64,000 nt of DNA. Origin: Rhizoclosmatium globosum (taxonomy: Eukaryota > Chytridiomycota > Chytridiomycetes > Chytridiales > Chytriomycetaceae). The stretch spans positions 124,001-188,000 of the forward strand of contig MCGO01000038.1 of assembly GCA_002104985.1 (NCBI GenBank). The letters are read 5' to 3'. The position numbers and the translations under genes are program-made. Positions 8,157 through 19,549 of the stretch are shown piece after piece (position 1 is the first letter of the stretch; every line of letters starts with the position of its first letter). The notes under the pieces were generated by a model. The model did no database searches, was not told where the DNA came from, and saw only the letters and a program-made list of their open reading frames with translations.

Positions 8157-11100
8157 ATGGAGGACGGTCAGAATCCTGAAACTCAAGCCGCCGATGAAAT
8201 CACAGCAGAAGATTTGGAAGCTCACTTTTCTGCTGAAGTGCGTCGAGAGCAACGTGGGGATGTTCCTGAAACTGACGCAACTGATTCCAACAAACCCGCC
8301 ACCGGAGAGTCTTCTGGATCTGGAAATGATGGTGGTGCAGAAGAGTCTGACGAAAAACACGAAAACAAGGCGATTGGACTCTTGCAATCTATTGTTGAGC
8401 AACACACCACGTTCGATGAAGCAAAGGAAGAGGAGGAAATCGCGGCACTAGTAAAGATAGCTCTGGAAGATCCGCCGGCTCAAACCCCTGATCAAGGGGA
8501 TGATCAACGCGAAATGACGGAGGACGAAAAGATTCTACAACAAGTCAAAAACACTATCCGGTTCTTACAAGAGAATATCGCCAATCCAAATACCTATAGC
8601 GAGGATTTTAGTCACGCTCAAGTCGGTGATAAGAACTTTGATGTGAGAATGAGAGCGGAATATGAAAATCTCTATCGACTGTTCATTACCGCTCGAAGAA
8701 ACAACCAAGGACTTGTCAAAAAGCTTCGAGATATGAAAAATGAAATCATTTCAAATGCAACGAAAGTGGAGGCGGCAATGAAGATTTTTCAAGAGGATCG
8801 TGTAGTGATTGCAAGCTTAAGAAAGGAGCTTAAAAAGGCTTGGAGCGTCGTGGAAATGACCAAGGATCGTGAACTTAAAGCGAAAGACACGGCTTTTAAT
8901 TTGAAGTTTGAAATCGATAACTTGAAGAAGGAGCTAGCAAAAGCAACCGGCAATGAATATCATGCGAAGGGCTCAGACGAAAAGAAAGTCAACATGGTGC
9001 AAATGAATCTCGAACTGCAAATGAAAATTGACCAACTGGAGAGGGTTTGTTTTTTCCAACAAAAGGTCCTTCACCTAACATATTTTCAAAGGATAAAGTG
9101 GAGCTAAATAAGAAAAATCAAGTAGCGCATGGAGACATTAAAGTCTTGAACGGCGAAATCAGTGAGCTGAATGAAAAGCTTTCCGAGGAAAAGAAACACA
9201 AGGAGCATGCTATTCATGAAATGGACCTCGTCAACAAACTTCTACAAACTAAGAAATCAGAGCAAGATAGGGAGTCACGTATTCGTGACAAACTTGAAGC
9301 CGCAATTGAGGACAAATCCAGCATCATAGACAAGAAGAATACGCAAATCACGGAGAAACTAGTTGAAATGAAAGGGTTGAAAGACATTATTAGTCGACTA
9401 GAAATGCAGGTAAAGGACGAAAAGCTCAAAGTTGAGAAAGAAATCAGTGAGAAGCAAGCTGCCATTTCCAGAGTCATACAAATCCAGTCGGAGATGGAAG
9501 TGCAACGAACTAAGTTTTCGAAGTCAAAGTCTGAAGCTGCGGCTCATAATAACCCAAGCGAGGATCACGAACTATACAAGTGCAAAGAACAAATCAAGTC
9601 TCTTACTCGTGCCAATGACATGTATCAAAAGCAAGCGAAAGCGTTTGAAGAGGCAAAATTGGCAGCTGAAATTGAGCGCGATGCTGTGAAGGTACGTGTA
9701 CTAATTTTTAGTCGTGCTAATTATTGTGGCAGGGAACCAACTATTCCCTTTCTCGTGAAACGGATAGCATCAAGAAGCAGTTGGATGGTTGTATGCGACA
9801 AATCGAAATGCTGACGAAAGAGCGGGATTCAGCTCAAAAGAATTTTGTCAAGGCGACAGGGGCGACTCAACGTCAATTTAATGCGGTCAAGCTGTCGGAT
9901 CAAGCGCAAAGAACATTGGAGCATGAAATCGTCGGATTCAAGGAGGAAGCAGCCAAAATGAGAAAGGTAGGAGAGGTGTCAGCAATTCCTTACTGAACCC
10001 AATTTAGCTCATCTATTCACTCGAAAAAGAACGAGACTATCATATGACAGAGTATGCGAAAATGCAAGCCGATATGGCCGAAAAGGACGAAGAACTCAAA
10101 ATGAAGCAAATGCTTGTGTTTGATGGGCAAAAAAAGATTGCAGAACTTCAGCGCAAGAGAAAAGAGCAACAGCAGCTGTACGAAACCGTTCGAACCGATC
10201 GAAACACGTACTCCAAGAATTTGATTGAATGCGAGGATGAAATTACGGAGTTGAAACGAAAGCTCAAGATTATGGGGCATCAGATCGAGCAATTGAAGGA
10301 AGAGATCTCAGTGAAAGAGTCAGGTACGTCACAATGCTATTTCATCAAAATATTTATGAACGCGAGACAGATCTTGCAAAGGGTCACTTTGAGCACAACA
10401 AACTCGAAAAAGAAAAAGAAGCACTTTCCCTTCAAATTGCAAAACTTCAAAACCAGCTTGACGAGGCCCAAGTTGCAATCAAAAATAGGCTCGCAGAAGA
10501 AAACAAACTCAGACACTGTATTGCCGAAGGAGATGCTGCAAGAGCGAAGCTGAGAAAAGAGTACGACTCTATCGTTCAAGCGAGGGTATGTATCATAAGG
10601 CTGCCATAAATATACTTATGACTTGTCAGGACGTACTCGGAAGCCAACTCATTCGCCGCAACGAGGAAATCTCGCTTCTATACGAAAAAATCAAGATTCA
10701 AACATCAACACTGAATCAAGGAGAAATTCAATACTATGAACGCATTGAAGATATTCGGGTTCTGAAATTGGAAATCAAAAAGCTTCGCCGTGAGAAAGCA
10801 ATCTTGCAAACTGAGACGCAGAACGTGGATGGCTTAAGAAATGAAATCTTTAAACTTCACAAAGATGTTTTGAAGGAACGGACTCGTGTGAAAGTTCTTG
10901 AAGGTAGGATTTCGTGATTGCTTGTGGGTTAAATTGATAATGTCAAACAGAGGAACTTGAGTCTCCAATGAACATTCATCGATGGCGAAAACTCTCCGGC
11001 TCTGACCCAACAATGTTCGAATTAATCACAAAGATGCAAGCGCTTCAGAAACGATTGATCTTGAAGACCGAGGAAGTGGTAGAAAAGGAAACAGTCATTA

Positions 11101-11657
11101 ACCAGAAAGATAAGCTTTACCTGGAAGTTAAGAACTTACTTCAACGACAACCTGGACCTGAAGTTCTCGAAGAATTGCGTATGTTGAAAGGAAGTATGAA
11201 AGCGAAAGTTAGGGAATGCAAGGTGCGCCAAGTTGTCTTCCACACAAACAGTTTCTAATACTTATGCGAACAGTCATTGGCATCTGAACTTAATATGTAC
11301 CATTCTCAAGTGAACGAATACAAATACGAGATTCAAAGACTCGGCCAGGAATATCAAGACCTCAAGAAACGATACTATGAACTCAAAAAGAAGGACCGTG
11401 ACGACCGTATGCTACGTCTACGTATTGAACAAGAACAAGTGGGTTATGGAGTCCTGAACGAAAGAAGTGCACTGGGAATGGGGAAAGTCAACAAGGATGG
11501 CTACTCGCTAATGCCTCCAACAAAGGATAGTATTCCAACAAGTTTACCGGCGTTGAAGCCAAATGTGTCAAATGGACCAAAGTTTAGCGGTGGGGGATTT
11601 AACCTGGGTAGAAACTTGACTGCAGGAGATCGGCCACTGAGTGAAGCTGCTATGTAA
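8157..11657 (+). CDS. CFAP58: cilia- and flagella-associated protein 58
   Basis: About eight exons with short introns (for example 9044-9091 and 10326-10369) encode roughly 1,050 residues, almost entirely coiled coil. An acidic N-terminal extension of ~110 residues precedes it. The diagnostic C-terminal block is present: KDKLYLEVKNLLQRQPGPEV, then LNMYHSQVNEYKYEIQRL and a basic KKRYYELKKKDRDDR. This is the conserved end of CFAP58 (formerly CCDC147). In animals and algae CFAP58 is an axonemal component needed for flagellar assembly and mid-piece structure. The protein is somewhat longer than the ~870-residue human homologue, mainly at the N-terminus. Its presence implies a flagellated life stage. 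It converges on the PurM gene, with 93 bp between stop codons. Confidence 0.85.
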
Positions 11658-11750
11658 CCAACCACTGTTTTAATTTTCGAATAAACTTGATATCGTTTGT
11701 TATTTTGGAGACAACTCGACGCCTTTTATTGTTCAAAGTGAAATGCTCCC

Positions 11751-13107
11751 CTAGTATGTAAAAGTTCCATATGTAGATTGGATGGTAAGCTTCTTTCCGG
11801 CTCCACTCGCACTTGCTTCTACTCGACCAACAATTTGGGCGTCAACTCCGAACCGCTTCGAGATTTCAATAACCTTGGAAGCGATATCAGGTTTCACGTA
11901 GACTTCCATACGATGGCCACAGTTGAACACTTGGTACATTTCCTTCCAAGCTGTTCCACTTTCTTTCTGAATCAACTCAAACAGCGGTGGGATTGCAAAG
12001 AGGTTATCCTTGACGATATGAATGTCTCCCTGGACAAAGTGCAAAACTTTGGTTTGCGCACCCCCGGAACAGTGAACCATTCCGTGAATATCAGCACGGG
12101 GAATCGCGTCAAGGAGGGCTTTGATGATGGGTGCGTAGGTACGGGTTGGTGAGAGGACCAGCTTTCCAGCAGATAGAGGGGTTCCTGGAACAGGGTCCAG
12201 CAGAGATTTTGTTCCCGAGTAGACAAGGTTGGATGGGACGGAAGGATCAAAAGATTCAGGGAATTCCTTCGCAAGAGCGTTGTGGAAAACGTCGTGACGG
12301 GCTGAAGTGAGACCGTTGGAACCCATGCCCCCGTTGTACTCGGTCTATTGAGCATATAGTCAGTTTCAGATATCAATCGCAAGAATGCAATACACGCCGG
12401 CAGCACAACTTACTTCATAGGTAGCTTGCCCAAAACTGGCCATACCCACAATGACGTCACCAGGTGCAATCGTATGGTTTGAAATGACATCTGCACGCTT
12501 CATTCTGCAAACGACAGTGGAATCCACGATAATTGTACGGACAAGGTCACCAACATCAGCGGTTTCTCCTCCCGTTGAGTGAATACGAATGCCTTGGGAT
12601 CGGAGGGTTGCGAGAAGTTCTTCTGTTCCCGAAATAATTGCCTCAATGACTGATCCTGGCACCAGTGATTTGTTGCGGCCGATTGTTGAGCTGATTGTTG
12701 TATGTGTCAGAGTAATAGCACATCAACCATCACTAATCCAACCTGAGGAGGATGTTATCCACAGCTCCAACACACAGCAAATCGTCGATATTCATGATGA
12801 GGGCATCTGAAGTTGAACGTGTTGATATTTGGAAAACATGTTGGAACAATGAGCGCATACCTTGAGCAATACCCTTCCAAACACCCAGATCCCCCGTCTT
12901 CTTCCACACCATGTAGGCAAGGGATGACTTGGTACCGGCACCATCAGCGTGCATCACAACACAGTGATCCTCGCTTCCTGTCAAATGATCTGGGACAATC
13001 TTACAGAAAGCGTGAGGAAAGAGACCCTTATCCACATTCTTGATGGCATTGTGCACGTCTTCTTTAGCAGCAGAGACTCCTCGAAGTGCGTATCTGTTGT
13101 CAGCCAT
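11751..13107 (-). CDS. purM: phosphoribosylformylglycinamidine cyclo-ligase (AIR synthase), stand-alone bacterial type
   Basis: Four exons (12861-13107, 12743-12806, 12414-12690, 11751-12344) join in frame to give 393 residues. The enzyme makes aminoimidazole ribonucleotide from FGAM with ATP in purine synthesis. Diagnostic segments are HADGAGTKSSLAYM, the glycine-rich ATP-binding region; DALIMNIDDLLCVGA; STGGETADVGD; GGMGSNGLTSARHD; and MVHCSGGAQTKVLHF with FNCGHRMEVY near the end. Length and these motifs match the ~390-residue form typical of Bacteroidota. They do not match the ~340-residue E. coli form or the PurM half of the fungal bifunctional Ade5,7 protein. Three canonical introns show that it is a resident nuclear gene. 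It is divergent from the GH35 gene (186 bp between starts). The reading frame is intact throughout. Confidence 0.9.
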
Positions 13108-13293
13108 TTTGGATGAATGGGGAAGGTTTGATTGAAAAAAGAAAAGAAAGATGGAAATAACTGAATGAGAGAAAGAAAAGGAAGAGAAAGAGGCACGGTT
13201 GATCCACTCAGTTCAAATGATATTTTCCGAGAGTGCTTTGCTTTGCCTCCCACCCAAAGCCAGAAAGAAAGAAAGAAAGAAAGATAGCAACCA

Positions 13294-16200
13294 ATGCCAC
13301 CCCCTCAAAAGAAGGCACCGCTTCCTGTCATTTCATTCGCATTCGACACCTCCGATTCCGAATCCGAGTCCGTCGTCGCAACTTCGTCAACGGCGACGGC
13401 GACGGCGACAGAAACAACGGCGCTGCTTTGCCGCCAACAAACTCCGCCGCGAACGACTCGGCGCTCCGCAAAAACGTTAACGCGCCGCTTCTTTGCCGCG
13501 CTTCTTTTGGTCCTGATTACTGTTGCGGCAGTGCTTGTCATTGAAGTGAGGGTGAACCATTCGTCACCTCAGACGCCGTCGCTGCCAAATCCTCCACTGC
13601 CACCCTCGCAACCACCCTTTATCAACAAAACTGTTTCTTATAATCAAAGGGCCGTTCACGTGAACGGCGTTCCAGAACTGCTGCTTGTCGCTACTATTCA
13701 CTACCCTCGTTCTGACCCGTCCTTGTGGCCTCTGCTCTTGCAACGTATCAAAGAAGCTGGAAATAATGCTATCGATACCTACGTGTTTTGGAATCTGCAC
13801 GAACCTGAAGAGGGTGTCTATGACTTTGAAAATGGTGAGTACACTGAAAGCGCGTTTCAACAGTGGAATATGAAGCGACTTTATTGTATTCTAAATGGCA
13901 TTTATATTTTATGTCCCAGTTGTTAATTTCTGCATTCTGTAGGAATTGCCAACTTACCCCTTTTCCTTCGATATGCCCATAATGCAGGCCTTTATGTTAT
14001 TCTCAGAATCGGACCTTATGTGTGCGCGGAATGGAACTTTGGAGGATTCCCGTTTTGGCTCGTAAACAAGCCTGGTATGGAGCTACGAACTCTCAACCAA
14101 CCCTTCATGGCAGCTATGGCCCGGTTTATTGAAAAGACACTCCATGTCGTGAACGACTATCTTGGAACGTGAGTTTTCCTCCTGGGTGGTATACACAACT
14201 AAACTACTGTTTTCAGAAATGGTGGCCCAATCATCCTTCTGCAAATAGAAAACGAGTACGGAAACATTGCGAATGAAATGGGTCCTCGAGGCTATAAGTA
14301 CATTCAATGGGCTGGGGATTACTCGCAATCCCTGAACGTCGGTCTTCCATGGTTAATGTGTCGGCAGGATAATGTTCCTTCTGTATTAAATGCAGAGAAC
14401 GGATTTTATGCAGACAATTGGATTGAAGGTCACAGAAAGCGCTTTCCGGACCAACCTGCAATGGTCACTGAATTATGGACGGGTTGGTTCCAAAAGTTTG
14501 GTCAACCACGTTACACTCGCTACGGAGAAGATCTTGCATATTCAGCTGCGAGATTTATTTCGAAGGGCGGAACGTATATTGGCTATTACATGTGGCATGG
14601 TGGAACCAACTTTGGACGTTGGGGGAGTGACTGGAAGACAGCTTCATACGATTATGATGCTCTATTGAACGAATATGGCTTCCCTAATAATCCTAAACAC
14701 GCTCATGTTGCTGACTTTCATCGCGCTTTGAATCAGTTCAAGACTCTTGCTCCAGAATGATCCTGTATTTGTCTCATTAAACTCCAAGAAAGCTGATGCT
14801 TATGTTTACGGAGACTTGAATACGCGGGCTCTGGTGTTCCTCTCTAATGATGACCCTTCCGCTGATGATACGGTTCAATTTGACGGCAAGGAACTCACAT
14901 TGTCACATTGGTCCGTTTCACTGTATATTAAAGACCAGAATGGTCTTCGCTCATCTACAACACAGCCACTAGAAAGCCAACTCTTTCGACTTCTGCCGTC
15001 CTGTAATCCCACAACATCTCCTCGCCCCTCTTGACCCGTCCTTCCAACTCCGGAATTTGCATCCCGACTTCGAGCTCTGTCTCACTTGCAAAGGCTGTCA
15101 ACCAGGCGTTCACATTCACAACAAACTGATTTAATCTTGAACGCACAGCCGTCAAACATTTTCCACATTCCCGAACCAATCGGTATATCCGTTTCCCCTT
15201 CCCAAACCCTGAACTCCACATCCCCACTTGAACAAATTCGCGCAACCCTTGACACAACCGACTATCTCTGGTACACGCGCCGTGGAATCCGCGTCAAAAA
15301 TACCAAGAAAGTTACACTCCGTCTTGAACGCGTTGAAGACGTTGCATATGTTTACTTTGATGGTGTCAAGATCCACCAGGCAAATCACTGACGTCCGTGC
15401 GGGTTTGAGTGCCAACGAAGGAAAGACCGTCGCGCGGCCAGTGGAATTGGAGTTTGAAGTAACTGAGGAAATGGTTTCCAACATGAAAAAGAAGAAGGGA
15501 GGAAAGGGAGATGACAAGAAGAAGAAGAAGCCAGAACCTGTTCCAAAGAAACCAAAGAAGGGTAAGGGGGGTAATGAAGACGATGACGAGGAAGGTGACG
15601 GGATTGAACATGAATTGGCCATTTTAGTGGGTGTCGCAGGAATCTGGAATTATGGCGCATTCATGGAGAAGATTACCAAGGGAATTCTTGGGCCTGTGAA
15701 AGTTGATAAGGTGGACATTTCGAAAGATGGCGAGTGGGTTCATCAAGTTGGGCTGAAGGGCGAGCACTTGGAGGTAAGTGTTCTTCTAGATCACCGATAT
15801 TCAATCTCTTTTACTCCATTGTCAAAAGTATCATCTGGGTAGCCGGTCACAAGTTAATTGGACGACAACCTTCCCAAGCGCAGTTGTAAGAGTCTGTCAA
15901 CTCCAACAGAGTTAGGCTGGTATCTCATCAAGTTTCCTAAATCTGAAGTCATGGCTCTCCACGAGAAAGCACTCCAAACACAACTCGTCGCTCAAACTTA
16001 CAACGCAAATCCTAACCTCATGAGTAACGTAACTCCAATCACCTCAGTTATTTTACACTTGGGTAGTATGACTCGCGGTGTTGCATTTGTCAACGGACAT
16101 GCTGTGGGACGGCATTGGAACTTAACGGCGGTTTGTGAAGCCGCGGTTCCCTGTAAATTTCCGGACTCTGCGTCGACAGGGGGAGAAAGTTGTGCGGTTG

Positions 16201-16343
16201 GCTGTGGATACGCCTCACAGTCTTGGTACAATGTTCCCACAGCTTGGATTGTAGAATCTGAGTTTGATGATGTGGAAGTGGTTGTCTTCGACGAGTTTGG
16301 TGGGGATCCTTTGGGTGTTTCTTTGGCTGTCATTTCAGGTTGA
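13294..16343 (+). CDS. GH35 beta-galactosidase, plant-like, membrane-anchored; frame interrupted
   Basis: After a Ser/Thr-rich cytoplasmic head comes a transmembrane segment (residues ~66-86, [20 protein letters not shown]), giving a type II anchor. The GH35 catalytic domain follows: [19 protein letters not shown]-type [25 protein letters not shown], and QIENEYG with the acid/base Glu. TELWTGWF carries the nucleophile Glu, and [13 protein letters not shown] completes the set. The C-terminal galactose-binding modules are of plant BGAL type ([36 protein letters not shown]). The frame breaks near 14750, 14945, 15388 and 15880, and the stretch 14990-15150 is poorly explained. A lysine-rich insertion (15483-15600) sits in a C-terminal beta domain. 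It is either a decaying gene or a real one with sequence errors. Introns lie at ~13835-13941 and 14169-14217. Confidence 0.8.
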
Positions 16344-16474
16344 AACTGAATTGTGTGTTGATATTTTAATAAACCCCATAAAACTCCATTGTGGGTGCAG
16401 AAACGAGAAAGAGTGTGTTCTTCTCTTGGTTATTAAAATATCGTCCATAAAGACTAGTCTAGTACGACTTTCAT

Positions 16475-16547
16475 GGGCGTATGGCAAAATGGTTACCGCG
16501 CTTGACTACGAATCAAGAGATTCCAGGTTCGACCCCTGGTACGCTCG
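16475..16547 (+). tRNA. tRNA-Arg (anticodon ACG)
   Basis: Acceptor strands GGGCGTA (16475-16481) and TACGCTC (16540-16546) pair with one G-T wobble. The D-arm contains TGGCAAAATGGTTA. The anticodon stem CTTGA/TCAAG encloses CTACGAA, giving ACG, modified to ICG and reading CGN Arg codons. The T-arm is CCAGG TTCGACC CCTGG. It is 73 nt without an intron. Confidence 0.95.
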
Positions 16548-16896
16548 TTTTGCTCAAATTTACAGCGATTCTGCTTATAAAAACCCTTTTTACGAGTATT
16601 TTTGCGGTTTATAAGGCTACATCCATGCTTACAGTAAGTTGTGCACTGCTATGATGAGTGACAAAGAAATTCACATCCTCTGCACGTACTGTGGCTATAA
16701 TTACCCCAGTCGAATATGGACAAGTATTATTATGACTATTTCTACCCTGTGAAGGGAAGCATCTGGGCCCTGAACATAAACTCAAGAATACCAAACTTTG
16801 AGGGCGTCTAGCCTCTTCTAAAATTTTTTCGCAGAAACAATGTTTTAGCAAACAAATGATATACCACAAAATTTATGAAAACATTTATTATCTGCT
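16548..16896. other. intergenic between tRNA-Arg and thiolase
   Basis: It holds the 3' flank of the thiolase gene. A short plus-strand T-run typical of RNA polymerase III termination follows the tRNA. No other gene is seen. Confidence 0.5.
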
Positions 16897-18352
16897 TTAC
16901 AACTTACTGACCTCCTCAGATTTGTCAGTAGCATCAAACTTCCCATACAATGTAACCACACATGCGCTCCCCAGACCATAGTTATGTTGTAATCCAACAC
17001 GTTTTCTTGGGTCACGGAATAAGATCTGCCTATTTCCTGCATCACCTCGCAGTTGCAACGAAAGCTCCACAGCTTGAGCAACTCCACTGGCCCCAATCGG
17101 ATGGCCTTTACTTTCCAATCCACCACTTGGATTTACAACCCACCGATTCCCCAATAACGCAGTCTCACCTATTCCTCCACGGCTTTTAATCCATTCAGCG
17201 CTTTCAATCAATTTTGCCCCTTCCCCTGGACCGGCAAGACCCAACGCTTCATACATGAAGAGCTCTGCGCTTGCGAAGCAGTCATGAACCTCCAGCACGT
17301 CAATATCTTGAGGAGTAATACCAGTGTCTTTGTAAATTCTTGCGGATGCCCTTTCTGCTAGGTACACTCCACAAACGTCATTGTACCCTCCCTGAAGTGT
17401 TTGAAGCGAGTCTGTTTCCATCTCTTGGCCAAGAATTTCTACGGCGTTGTGTTGTAGTCCATGCTCAAGCACAAAGTCAAGCGAGCATAATACTAGTGCC
17501 GCCGCACCATCAGCAGTTGGTGCACTCATAGCTGTCGTCAACGGGTCTCCAATACTTTTGGCCGGATTCTTTATATCTTCGATCGATATTTGTTTGGTTA
17601 GGAGAGCGTTTGGATTCCACTGGGATTGCTTGTGGTTCTTATGGGCAATCGCATGGAATGCAGCCGTCGCGTTCGCCGTTGGATACTTGGCGCAATACTC
17701 CCGTGTCGCGTACACGAACATTTTGATTATATCAGACGTGAATTGATTGAGTTGAGGGGCCATGAGTTCCTACCAAGCAATTAGTTGAATGCTGCGGTAA
17801 TGTGAAATCACAATTTACCTTCTGAGCTCCCAACTCCAATACTCGATCAAACTGACGTTTTCCAGGATTCTCATATTCTGGGAAGAAAACATCTAGGTTC
17901 CTGCGCATCTTTTCAAAGCCAACGACGAGAACACAATCGTGGTTGCCACTTTGGACCAAGTTCTTTCCCAACATGATTGCACTGCTTCCCGAAGAACAGT
18001 AAGAGTTACAGTTGAAGATGGGGATACCAGTCATGCCAAGTTCATACATGGCTCGTTGGCCACTTCTGCAAACATAACGTATCAAAACAAGAATGGCTGG
18101 GGAATAATGATATTACGATGGATCGCCGTAGCAATACGATGCTACAGCAGCTTTGACTTGGGCGTAAGGAATACGAGAGTCTTCGAGAGCTTTTGCTGCG
18201 GCTTCCATTGCAAGTTGATGGTACTCTTTTGAATGTGAGAGCGGTCTGAGGAATTTGGTGCATCCAACTCCCACCACAAATACTCTTTGCTTATTCGAAG
18301 AACTTGTGGTGTCGGGTGGTAGGACCGGTGGCTCCAAGAATGCTTCGGTCAA
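16897..18352 (-). CDS. SCPx-type thiolase with peroxisomal SKL signal
   Basis: Three exons (introns ~17768-17819 and ~18065-18118) encode about 450 residues. The N-terminus has the thiolase strand VFVVGVGCTKFLRP. The active-site cysteine lies in NSYCSSGSSAIMLG, then come APTADGAAALVL and EVHDCFASAELF. The catalytic-histidine motif NPSGGLESKGHPIGASG and GLGSACVV close the fold. This order is that of the sterol-carrier-protein-x thiolase branch, which cleaves 3-oxoacyl-CoA, including branched substrates, in beta-oxidation. The protein ends in SKL, the canonical PTS1 signal, so it should act in peroxisomes. No SCP2 sterol-carrier domain is fused downstream, unlike animal SCPx. Confidence 0.88.
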
Positions 18353-18492
18353 AGTGAATGTGATCGAGAAACTCGATTAGTTTATTTATGTTTCAGATAA
18401 ATCTATCAAGAACACATCTTATGATTGGTTCTCCTCTCTTTCATAGTAATCTTCAATTCTATAACACGTGTTGGAGTTTGACAGGTCTTTCA

Positions 18493-19267
18493 TCAAGCAA
18501 CCCTTGCAACTCTTTTCTCGACACTCTCACCACTGCTACTATTCGAACACAATGGATTTAAGATGGACCGTGGTTTCTTTCCACCAATATAGAAGCTCGT
18601 TGCAGCGATTCCTGTTTATTTGATGGACAATAAGTGACAACGGCTTGCACGAAGATGGTTTAAAGGGGAGGAGCGAGGATCGATAATTCGTTGACTGAAT
18701 TCGTTGCTTTAATAAGAAAAGAACTTACCCGGTATCAAGAGAGGCTCCTTCTCAGTGAATCCAGTGTACAAAACCGGCTTTGTCTTTGATGACCTATGCA
18801 GAATATCACGAGTGAAAGGTCCAAATTCTTGGACAAGACGCGTCGAGTCCTTTTCATCATCTGACTCATCACATACACTTGAAACGGGAGACGGGCAGTC
18901 TGTTGGCGAAGGAGGCAGGGGCCAGTTGATAAATGGGTCCAGTTGGATTTGTACGGGGTGTTTCTTTGACGCAGCTATGTGAAGGGATGCATGTCAGTTT
19001 CAACAGTGTGAGTATGGAATAGAGAAACGTACCTGGAACACGAAGTCGCAAAGTTCTTCGCCTTGTAGTTGTTGACGGATTCGGAGCCGTTGAAGCCACA
19101 GTGACTGAAGTTGGACGAAGAAGAAGGTCGCCGGGTTGCGTTTCAAACAAAGAAAACACGTCAAGCTGAAGTGACGCGGACATTGATTGACGCGTGCGTT
19201 GCGGTTTGGTGGCCTTCCGTTTTTGATGTGTTTGGGTTGAAGTTGGATGTGGGGGCGGTGTTAGCAT
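18493..19267 (-). CDS. hypothetical protein, proline/threonine-rich N-terminus
   Basis: Three in-frame exons are supported by clean GT-AG junctions: exon 1 from 19267 to ~19032, exon 2 ~18730-18973, and exon 3 ending at the stop at 18493. The N-terminus is basic and Pro/Thr-rich. The middle has DPFINWPLPPSP, an acidic DESDDEKD and a conserved-looking FTRDILHRSSKTKPVLYTGF. The tail has SFYIGGKKPRSIL. No signal peptide or membrane segment is seen. I do not recognise the family. The consistent splicing makes it a probable real gene. Confidence 0.55.
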
Positions 19268-19549
19268 TTCCTGTTGTTTTTGACAGCTCCTCGATTTTGG
19301 ATATTTTGCAACGACACTTTGTTGCTTTTGACTAAACTATTAAACCTTCAATTTTATGGATGACTTACTTCGCTTCAAACCTCTTGCACGATGATTGTTC
19401 TGCCAAGTAACAGTTCTTTTGTGTTCCAAATCATAATACATAGAATTCTAACAGCCTTGATTTGGTCTACAAGTACCTTGGTGTGTTATTTTTTAATCAA
19501 CCTAACCGCAACTATATTCGTCCAATTGATCAGAAGTCAACACACTTGC

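Noticed and set aside
15152..15622. 156-codon minus-strand Ser/Phe/Pro-rich frame
   Set aside because: Antisense to the lysine-rich insertion and C-terminal modules of the GH35 gene.
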